Assembly: GCA_964511015.1 (NCBI GenBank)
Contig: CAZEDX010000003.1
Coordinates: 37,239-101,238 of the forward strand
DNA: 64,000 nt
Direction: 5' to 3'
DNA from: FEN-1099 sp964511015
Lineage (GTDB): Bacteria; Lernaellota; Lernaellaia; Lernaellales; Lernaellaceae
Numbering within the stretch: the stretch's first letter is position 1; every line of letters starts with the position of its first letter. Shown here one piece after another: positions 17,516 through 24,202 of the stretch. Under the pieces are notes generated by a model, which did not search any database, was not told the DNA's origin, and worked only from the letters and a program-made list of their open reading frames with translations. The translations under genes were made by a program, and so were the position numbers.

Positions 17516-18559
17516 CTATTTTGCCCCACCCCGGTCCGTCGGATCCTTACCCCCTCCACCGTCGTACTCGGCCACGTAGGATTCCAATCGCGAAACCTCA
17601 TGGGGTGACCCGATGTACAAAGGGGTCCGGGCATGGAGGGTGGCGGGAACCACATCACGTATCGGCCCACGGCCATTGCTCGCCGCGCCTCCAGCCTGTT
17701 CCACCAAATAGGCCAGCGGCGCCGCCTCATAAACCAGTCGCAACTTCCCTTCCGGCTTCGCGCGGTCGGGCGGATACATGAAGATTCCGCCGTAGAGCAG
17801 CGTCCGGTGGAAGTCGGCAACCAGTGAACCGATATACCGCAGGCTGTAGGGCCGTTTCTCGGGCCCGTCTGACTCCTTAAGATAATTAACAAACTGCTTC
17901 GAGCTTTCCGGCCAGGTGGCCAGATTGCCTTCGTTGACGCTGTAATACGAACCCTGGGTTGGAATCTTGATGTATGGGTGTGACAGCAGGAACTCGCCGG
18001 CGGTCGGGTCGTAGGTAAAACCGTGAACACCATCGCCGGTGGAAAAGACCATCATCGTCGAACTGCCGTACAGAATGTAGCCGGCCGCCACCTGCTCGCG
18101 GCCCGGCCGCAAAAGATCGTCCGCCGTGCCCGGCCCAAAAGGCGTGCGCCGGCGGTAGATCGAGAAAATGCTGCCGATCGACACATTGACGTCAATGTTG
18201 GATGAGCCGTCCAGTGGGTCGAACGCAATGGCATAGTGGCCCGTCCGCTCGCCTTCGGGCAAATGGATGACGTCCTGCTCTTCTTCGGAAGCCATCACAC
18301 AAATGAAGCCCGATTGTCCCACCACGCGCACCAAGATGTGGTGGGCGTACATATCGAGCTTCTGCACCTGCTCGCCCTGTACGTTGATGCGGCCGGTCAG
18401 CCCCAGAATATCCACCAGGCCCGCTTTGCGTACTTCGCGGGTAATCAGCTTGCCGGCAAACGCCAGGGCGTTGAGCAGTCCCGACAGTTCGCCGCTGGCT
18501 TCCGGATGACTCTCCTGTACCTTGGCAATATGCCGCTGGATCGTGATTGTATGTTCCAA
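17516..18559 (-). CDS. fbp: Fructose-1,6-bisphosphatase class I
   Basis: Hydrolyses fructose 1,6-bisphosphate to fructose 6-phosphate in gluconeogenesis, in the cytoplasm with Mg2+. Conserved blocks are easy to see: KAGLVDILG, SEEEQDVI, the metal-binding DPLDGSSNIDVN, and YGSSTMMVFSTGDGVHGFT. The protein ends in a Gly/Asp-rich tail. I prefer the TTG at 18559 because GAGG lies five bases upstream and the resulting 347 residues match the family's N-terminus. A GTG at 18613 would add 18 residues but has its purine-rich site almost touching the codon. A strong divergent promoter lies upstream. Confidence 0.93.
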   Translation of the reverse strand: MEHTITIQRHIAKVQESHPEASGELSGLLNALAFAGKLITREVRKAGLVDILGLTGRINVQGEQVQKLDMYAHHILVRVVGQSGFICVMASEEEQDVIHLPEGERTGHYAIAFDPLDGSSNIDVNVSIGSIFSIYRRRTPFGPGTADDLLRPGREQVAAGYILYGSSTMMVFSTGDGVHGFTYDPTAGEFLLSHPYIKIPTQGSYYSVNEGNLATWPESSKQFVNYLKESDGPEKRPYSLRYIGSLVADFHRTLLYGGIFMYPPDRAKPEGKLRLVYEAAPLAYLVEQAGGAASNGRGPIRDVVPATLHARTPLYIGSPHEVSRLESYVAEYDGGGGKDPTDRGGAK

Positions 18560-18630
18560 AATGCCTCGCTTGGTGTGACGTTCGGGAAGCGAGCGCCGCA
18601 CGGCCCGCCACACCCCCTTATGAGAGATCT

Positions 18631-18661
18631 ATTATATAGGAAATCACACCGCTTCTGTCAA
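18631..18661 (-). promoter_or_regulatory. fbp promoter
   Basis: Minus-strand TTGACA (18656-18661) and TATAAT (18631-18636), 19 bases apart; shifting the -10 to TATATA gives 17. Both elements are close to consensus and point towards fbp. Confidence 0.6.
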
Positions 18662-18693
18662 AATGTTCGAGTCTATTAACCAAACGGTTGACA
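18656..18693. promoter_or_regulatory. Inverted repeat between divergent fbp and bioY
   Basis: TGTCAA at 18656 and TTGACA ending at 18693 are inverted copies 26 bases apart. Each also reads as a -35 element for one direction; the plus-strand -10 (TACGGT at 18711) is weak. A regulator site is possible, but the spacing does not fit the known BirA operator. Confidence 0.35.
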
Positions 18694-18743
18694 GGCCCCG
18701 CGCGCCTATCTACGGTGGCCGGCGGAACGAGGGGGAACAACCC

Positions 18744-19310
18744 ATGAATCAAGCTGTCGCAAAGGTGCCGGCCGAGCGGTTTTCGATACCCGCCGTGGTG
18801 CGTGAAACCGCGGTGGTCGCGGGACTCGCCGGACTCATGATGGTGTCGTCTTTCGTGCGCGCGCCGCTGCCGTTCACCCCGGTGCCGGTGACCTTTCAAA
18901 CCCTCGTTGTTCTCCTGGGCAGCGCGCTCGCCGGACCACGTCGCGGCATGGCCGCGCAAGGGCTGTATCTGGGCCTCGGATTGGCCGGCGCACCGGTCTT
19001 CGCCGGGGGCGTGGTCGGGATGGCAATTCTGGCCGGTCCCACCGGCGGCTACCTCGTCGGTTTCGTATTGGCTGCTTTGGCGGTAGGAAATCTTCTCGGC
19101 GGCAGACCCGCTTCTCTGCCCCGCACGACTGCCGCGATAGTCGCCGGTGAAATGATCATCTTGTCCTGCGGCGCGGCATATCTGGTGGTACTAGGCATGT
19201 CTCCGGCACAAGCCCTGTTTGCCGGCGTCGTTCCATTTTTGTTGTGGGACGGGGTAAAGACCACCATCGCCGTTGCAAGCTACCGTCTATTGCGCGGCCC
19301 AACCCGATAA
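18744..19310 (+). CDS. bioY: BioY biotin transporter substrate-binding subunit
   Basis: Integral membrane S component of an ECF-type biotin uptake system. From the ATG at 18744 (GAGGGGG upstream) it has 188 residues and about six membrane helices. Characteristic BioY phrases are visible: RAPLPFTPVPVTFQTL, followed by the Gly-rich GPTGGYLVGFV. No EcfA/EcfT genes lie nearby, so it either shares modules encoded elsewhere or works alone, as some BioY proteins do. Extending the frame upstream to 18663 would put the promoter region inside the gene. Confidence 0.92.
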   Translation: MNQAVAKVPAERFSIPAVVRETAVVAGLAGLMMVSSFVRAPLPFTPVPVTFQTLVVLLGSALAGPRRGMAAQGLYLGLGLAGAPVFAGGVVGMAILAGPTGGYLVGFVLAALAVGNLLGGRPASLPRTTAAIVAGEMIILSCGAAYLVVLGMSPAQALFAGVVPFLLWDGVKTTIAVASYRLLRGPTR

Positions 19311-19393
19311 CATTACACGACGCCTTCATTCTCAATTGACACTCCCCCCCTGCTCGGCTACTTTTCCCGCGTTATCGCCCGGGAAAAAACGCG

Positions 19394-19825
19394 TTGAGCA
19401 ATCAGCCGAATATGCCTGCGAAACTGCAATGGGTCAGCCACCCCGCGCGCGAGGAGCCAGGGCGGAACTGGATCATTGTGGTCTTTCTCGTCTTCATTGC
19501 CTTGGCGATGTGGCTGACGACCGCCTCTTGGTATTGGGTGGGATTCGGCGTGGCCGTGGTGCTGCTGGCTACCCGGCAATGGTTTCTGCCCACGTTCTTC
19601 ACCCTCGACGAGGACGGCGTGGAAGCGCGCTATTGGCTCTACCGCCGCCATAAGACCTGGACCGAAATCAAACGCGCCATCCCCGATGCCCATGGCGTGC
19701 TGTTGTCCCCCTTCGCACTGCCCAACCGGCTGGACCCCTTCCGCGGCCTCTTCCTCCGCTTTTCGCGCAACCGCGAGCAGGTGATGACATTCATCCGACA
19801 GCACGTTCCGGAGGACCGGCCATGA
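19394..19825 (+). CDS. Small membrane protein, first gene of the GlmL-like operon
   Basis: A 143-residue protein from a TTG at 19394 (an ATG at 19412 is an alternative). It has two adjacent membrane helices (about residues 25-60), then a soluble C-terminal part with the strand pattern of a small PH-like domain (FTLDEDGVEARYWLYRRH). It overlaps the next gene by four bases (ATGA), so translation is probably coupled. I do not recognise a named family; its place before the GlmL-like gene suggests a linked role. Confidence 0.65.
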   Translation: MSNQPNMPAKLQWVSHPAREEPGRNWIIVVFLVFIALAMWLTTASWYWVGFGVAVVLLATRQWFLPTFFTLDEDGVEARYWLYRRHKTWTEIKRAIPDAHGVLLSPFALPNRLDPFRGLFLRFSRNREQVMTFIRQHVPEDRP

Positions 19826-20223
19826 GCTTCTGGAAAGACGCGTTCGCCATGGAGCGGGCCGAGGACTTCGCCCCCACCGAACGCGAGCGGGAATTGATCG
19901 CCGCGGTGGCGGCGCGGATCTGCCGCCACGGTCTGGCGATGCCGGCCATTCTGTTTCTGGAGACCTCACGGCCGCTCAATTTCGTCGGCAGCCAGGCGCT
20001 GGCGTTTTTCGAGCCGCTGATCCGCGGCATGTTCGATTGGCCATCTTACACTGAATTCGCGCGCCTGCTCGAGCGGCGCGGCAGCATCGAGGCGATCATC
20101 CGATCCATCGAAGAAACCGAAAGCGAACAACAACGGCTGGCGCGCCAGCAGAACCGCCCCGGGTTCTGGCAGCGGCTGCGCCGGCGGTCGACCACCACGA
20201 AAGCGAAGACCAATGAGCATTGA
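19822..20223 (+). CDS. Hypothetical 133-residue protein
   Basis: Overlaps both neighbours (4 bases upstream, 11 bases downstream), which argues for a real coupled gene. The sequence is helical, with a central hydrophobic patch (AMPAILFLE, FVGSQALAFFEPLI) and a basic, Gln/Arg-rich C-terminus. It has no signal peptide and no catalytic motif that I recognise. It may associate with the membrane protein before it or the ATPase after it. Confidence 0.65.
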   Translation: MSFWKDAFAMERAEDFAPTERERELIAAVAARICRHGLAMPAILFLETSRPLNFVGSQALAFFEPLIRGMFDWPSYTEFARLLERRGSIEAIIRSIEETESEQQRLARQQNRPGFWQRLRRRSTTTKAKTNEH

Positions 20224-22027
20224 TCCGACCCAGATCAAGGTCATTCTGGCCACCGACTGCGGCAGCACGACGACCAAGGCGATTCTGATTCAGAAGGTCG
20301 GTGACGAGTACCGCCAGACCCACCGCGGCGAAGCGCCGACCACCGTCGAAGCGCCGTTCGAAGACGTGACTATGGGCGTGCTCAACGCCGCCCAGGAAGT
20401 CGGCGAGCTTGCCGGCCGGCGGCTGGTCGACGACCAAGGACGCATCATCACGCCGGCCACCGACAAGGAAGGCGTCGATATCTACATCTCCACCTCTTCC
20501 GCCGGCGGCGGCCTGCAGATGATGGTCGCCGGCGTGGTGCGTAAGATGACAGCGGAGTCGGCCGAGCGGGCCGCGCTCGGCGCCGGGGCAATCGTGATGG
20601 ACGTGATAGCGACTAACGACAAGCGCCTGCCGCACGAGCAGATTGAACGCATCCGCCAGCTACGGCCGGACATGATCGTACTGTCCGGCGGTACCGACGG
20701 CGGCACTACCCCGCACGTGGTGGAACTAGCCGAGCTGATCGCCGCTGCCGATCCGCGCCCCCGCTTGGGCTCGAACTACAAGCTGCCAGTCATCTATGCC
20801 GGCAACAAAGATGCGCGCGAGCAGATTCGCCGCGAACTCGGTGACATGACTGAGCTGTTCATCGTCGACAACCTGCGACCGGTACTTGAACGCGAAAACC
20901 TCGGGCCGGCGCGGGAGAAGATCCATGACCTGTTCATGGAACACGTCATGGCGCAGGCCCCAGGCTATCGCAAGCTGATGGATTGGGCCGACGCCCCGAT
21001 CATGCCTACCCCCGGCGCGGTGGGCAACATTCTCAAGCGCGTGGCCGACACGCAGGGAATCAACGCGGTCGGCGTCGACATCGGCGGAGCCACAACCGAC
21101 GTCTTCTCCGTCTTCGACGGCGCCTTCAACCGGACGGTCAGCGCCAACCTGGGCATGAGCTACTCGATCAGCAACGTCTTCGCCGAAGCCGGCCTGCCGA
21201 TGGTCATGCGTTGGGTGCCGTTCGAAATGGACGAGCGCGACTTGCGCAACCGCGTGAAGAACAAGATGATCCGGCCAACCACGATTCCGCAGACACTCGA
21301 AGAGTTGATCTTCGAACAAGCCATCGCGAAGGAAGCGTTGCGGCTGGCGTTCCTGCACCACAAGAGCTTCGCCACCCGCCTGAAGGGCGTGCAACAACAA
21401 CGGACCATCGGTGACACCTTCGACCAGTCGGCGGCCGGCGAGTCGCTGGTGCAAATGATGAGACTTAATTTGTTGGTGGCGTCCGGCGGCGTGCTGTCCC
21501 ACGCTCCCCGCATGACGCAAACCGCAATGATGCTCATCGACGCCTTCGCGCCGGAAGGGGTGACCCGCCTGGCGAAGGACTCGATCTTCATGATGCCGCA
21601 CCTGGGCGTGCTGGCCGAAGTGCATCCGCAGGCGGCCACCGAGGTGTTTACCAAAGACTGCCTGATCTTTCTGGGCACCTGCGTCGCCGCCGCCGGCCAG
21701 GGAAAGGAAGGCAAAGACTGCTTCTCCTACCGCCTGGAATTGCCCGGCGGCAAGGTGGAAGAAGGCACGCTCGCCTTCGGTCAGGTCAAACTGATTCCCC
21801 TCGCCGATGGCGAGCAAGCCACGCTCAAAGCCAAGCCGGCGCGCGGGTTTGACCTTGGCCGCGGCAGCGGCAACGCCGTCGAAGCCACGGTCTGGGGCGG
21901 CACGGTCGGTCTCATGCTCGATGGCCGCGGGCGCCCGCTCGCGATTCCGGAAGACCGCGACAAACGACTGCGCGCGCTCAAGAGCTGGATGCGCGAATGG
22001 CAGATCTACCCTGAAGAGCAGTTGTAG
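20213..22027 (+). CDS. GlmL/MutL-like ASKHA ATPase
   Basis: A 604-residue protein of the GlmL (glutamate mutase accessory) family. The actin/hexokinase-fold signatures are clear: ATDCGSTTTKAIL at residues 14-26 (phosphate 1) and GVDIGGATTDVFSVF from about residue 287. In clostridia the family sits between the two subunits of B12-dependent glutamate mutase and is thought to help maintain the cofactor, though its reaction is not settled. No mutase subunit or B12 enzyme is encoded nearby. It is followed after nine bases by an unrecognised 373-residue protein and is tightly coupled to two small genes upstream. Confidence 0.8.
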   Translation: MSIDPTQIKVILATDCGSTTTKAILIQKVGDEYRQTHRGEAPTTVEAPFEDVTMGVLNAAQEVGELAGRRLVDDQGRIITPATDKEGVDIYISTSSAGGGLQMMVAGVVRKMTAESAERAALGAGAIVMDVIATNDKRLPHEQIERIRQLRPDMIVLSGGTDGGTTPHVVELAELIAAADPRPRLGSNYKLPVIYAGNKDAREQIRRELGDMTELFIVDNLRPVLERENLGPAREKIHDLFMEHVMAQAPGYRKLMDWADAPIMPTPGAVGNILKRVADTQGINAVGVDIGGATTDVFSVFDGAFNRTVSANLGMSYSISNVFAEAGLPMVMRWVPFEMDERDLRNRVKNKMIRPTTIPQTLEELIFEQAIAKEALRLAFLHHKSFATRLKGVQQQRTIGDTFDQSAAGESLVQMMRLNLLVASGGVLSHAPRMTQTAMMLIDAFAPEGVTRLAKDSIFMMPHLGVLAEVHPQAATEVFTKDCLIFLGTCVAAAGQGKEGKDCFSYRLELPGGKVEEGTLAFGQVKLIPLADGEQATLKAKPARGFDLGRGSGNAVEATVWGGTVGLMLDGRGRPLAIPEDRDKRLRALKSWMREWQIYPEEQL

Positions 22028-22036
22028 GAGCGCACC

Positions 22037-23158
22037 ATGGCCCACACCTATACTCCCGGATTGAAGGTCACCGACAGACATCTGGTGCGCAAGAACCGCA
22101 TCTTGCCGCTCAAAGGTAATGTGCTGGTGCAGGTCGGCCAAACGGTCGCTCCCGACGACGTGGTCGCCCGCACGGAACTCCCCGGTGACGCAAAACTGAT
22201 GAACGTTGCCAACCTGCTCGCGGTCGATCCGTCGGAAGTGCCGAGCAAGATGCTCAAGAAGGAAGGCGACACAGTGCAGGAAGGCGAGATCATTGCCTCC
22301 ACCAAGAGCTTCTTTGGCGTCTTTAAAAGCCAAGCCGCCGCGGTGATGACCGGCACGATCGAAAAGGTCAATTCCGTTACCGGACAGGTGCTGCTCCGCG
22401 GCCCTTCCTTGCCGGTTGAAGTCAAAGCCTATGTGTCGGGACGGGTGGTCGAGATCCGGCCCCAGGAAGGCTGCGTCGTCGAAACCTGGGCCTCGTTCGT
22501 CCAGGGCATCTTCGGCGTTGGTGGCGAAACCAACGGCGAATTGATGATGGCCTGTCAACAACCAGACCAAGGGCTGACGCCCGATCTCATCCGGGCTGAC
22601 ATGGCCGGCAAGGTCATCGTCGGCGGCAGCCGGGTGACCGCCGAAGCCCTGCAGAAGGCGATTCAGCTCGGCGTGCGCGGCGTGGTGACCGGCGGTTTCG
22701 ACGACAAAGACCTGCGCGACCTACTCGGTTACGACCTGGGTGTCGCCATCACCGGCACGGAGACGCTGGGCATCACGCTGATCGTCACCGAGGGCTTTGG
22801 TGATATCAACATGGCGGCCAAAACCTTTGCGCTGCTCAAAGCGAAAGCCGGCCAGTCGGCATGTATCAACGGCGCCACCCAGATCCGCGCCGGCGTGATC
22901 CGGCCCGAGATCGTCATCCCCATGGCCGCGCCGGCCGACGGGGAGGCCGTGGCGGTCGAACACATTGCCAGCCTCGACATTGGCAGCCCGGTGCGCGTGA
23001 TCCGCATGCCACACTTTGGCCGCATCGGCACGGTTAGCGCCCTGCCGACGGAACCGCAAGTGCTGGCGTCCGGCTCGAAGGCACGCGTGCTCGAGGTCGA
23101 TTTCGGCGGCGAAAAGGCGATCGTGCCCCGGGCAAATGTCGAACTGATCGAGGGGTAA
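22037..23158 (+). CDS. Conserved-looking protein with lipoyl/biotinyl-like hammerhead region
   Basis: A 373-residue protein nine bases downstream of the GlmL-like gene and certainly in the same operon. The first 100 residues have short beta segments and glycine turns (GNVLVQVGQTVAPDD and KKEGDTVQEGEIIAS) like a barrel-sandwich hybrid, but no lipoyl-type lysine motif is evident. The middle is alpha/beta with Gly-rich loops (GKVIVGGSRVTAEAL). The last 40 residues resemble a KOW/SH3-like barrel. I do not recognise the family; the guess is a partner of the ATPase. Confidence 0.7.
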   Translation: MAHTYTPGLKVTDRHLVRKNRILPLKGNVLVQVGQTVAPDDVVARTELPGDAKLMNVANLLAVDPSEVPSKMLKKEGDTVQEGEIIASTKSFFGVFKSQAAAVMTGTIEKVNSVTGQVLLRGPSLPVEVKAYVSGRVVEIRPQEGCVVETWASFVQGIFGVGGETNGELMMACQQPDQGLTPDLIRADMAGKVIVGGSRVTAEALQKAIQLGVRGVVTGGFDDKDLRDLLGYDLGVAITGTETLGITLIVTEGFGDINMAAKTFALLKAKAGQSACINGATQIRAGVIRPEIVIPMAAPADGEAVAVEHIASLDIGSPVRVIRMPHFGRIGTVSALPTEPQVLASGSKARVLEVDFGGEKAIVPRANVELIEG

Positions 23159-23226
23159 GCCTCTCGCCGCTTTGTGTTCTCAATGTCTTTGTGTTTCAAT
23201 TGCCGGATCGCTAAGGAGGTAATCAG

Positions 23227-24084
23227 ATGAAACCGAAGATCGGCGTAATCGGCGGCAGCGGCCTGTACGAAATGGAAGGCTTGGACAAGGTCAGTGAAGT
23301 GACGGTGGACACCCCGTTCGGCGCGCCCGCCGACCGGCTGGTGACCGGCGAGATCAAGGGCGTGCCGGTGGTATTTCTGCCCCGCCACGGCCGCGGCCAC
23401 CGCTACCTGCCCACGGAAGTGCCCTACCGTGCCAACATTTGCGCGCTCAAGATGCTCGGCGTGACGCACGTGATCAGTGTCAGCGCCTGCGGCAGCTTGC
23501 AAGAAGAGTTCAAACCCGGCGACATCGTGGTCATCGACCAGCTCTTCGACCGCACACGCCACCGCATCGATACGTTTTTCGGCGAGGGTATCGTCGCGCA
23601 CGTCGGTTTCGGCGATCCGATCTGCGGCGGCCTGGCCAAGATGTTGTACGACACCGGCGTGAAGCTCGGCGTCACCATGCACTGGAAAGGCACCTACGTG
23701 TGCATGGAAGGCCCGCAATTCTCGACCCGCGCCGAAAGCGAAACCTACCGCGCACGCGGCTTTCACGTGATCGGCATGACCAATTACACCGAAGCGCGGC
23801 TGGCCCGCGAAGCCGAGCTGTGCTACGCGTCGCTGGCCCTGGTCACCGACTATGACTGCTGGCGGGTGCACGAGGCGGCGGTCGACGCGACCTCGGTGGT
23901 CGAAGTCATGCAGAGCAACGTCATCAAAGCCAAGAAGATCGTCGCGGCGGCCATTCCGCAGGTCAAAGACGAGGAATGCGCCTGCCACAACGCGCTACAG
24001 GTGGCGATCGTCACCGACCCGAGCGTCATTCCCCTGGAAACGAAACGGAAGCTGTTGCCCATCATCGGGCGCTATATCAAATAG
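23227..24084 (+). CDS. mtnP: S-methyl-5'-thioadenosine phosphorylase
   Basis: Cleaves methylthioadenosine (a by-product of polyamine synthesis and some radical SAM chemistry) to adenine and methylthioribose 1-phosphate. The 285-residue length fits the family. Motifs include IGGSGLYE at residues 8-15 (phosphate loop), PRHGRGHRYLPTEVPYRAN, CMEGPQFSTRAE near 163-174, MTNYTEARLAREAELCY and TDYDCW. The ATG has AAGGAGG seven bases upstream. A terminator follows, so it is a single-gene or end-of-operon unit. A guanosine phosphorylase is unlikely given the MTAP-type base site. Confidence 0.92.
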   Translation: MKPKIGVIGGSGLYEMEGLDKVSEVTVDTPFGAPADRLVTGEIKGVPVVFLPRHGRGHRYLPTEVPYRANICALKMLGVTHVISVSACGSLQEEFKPGDIVVIDQLFDRTRHRIDTFFGEGIVAHVGFGDPICGGLAKMLYDTGVKLGVTMHWKGTYVCMEGPQFSTRAESETYRARGFHVIGMTNYTEARLAREAELCYASLALVTDYDCWRVHEAAVDATSVVEVMQSNVIKAKKIVAAAIPQVKDEECACHNALQVAIVTDPSVIPLETKRKLLPIIGRYIK

Positions 24085-24108
24085 CTTCCTCTTGCACGTC
24101 TGATTGCG

Positions 24109-24139
24109 CGGGGCGCGGCCGGCCGTGCCCCGTTTTCTT
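24109..24139 (+). terminator. Rho-independent terminator after mtnP
   Basis: GC-rich hairpin with arms CGGGGC-CGGC and GCCG-GCCCCG followed by TTTTCTT, 25 bases after the mtnP stop. Confidence 0.7.
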
Positions 24140-24202
24140 GAGCGCCGGGTTTGCCCGCCGCCCCCGCCCTTGTGATAGCATGACTGCCTGGAGGGGCGGT
24201 CG

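Noticed and set aside
18656..18693. BirA operator ahead of bioY
   Set aside because: The half-sites and the spacing (about 22-26 bases) do not match the usual BirA site.
20726..22570. Long minus-strand open frame of 614 residues
   Set aside because: Antisense to the GlmL-like gene, with composition of a shadow frame; the plus-strand product has clear ASKHA motifs.
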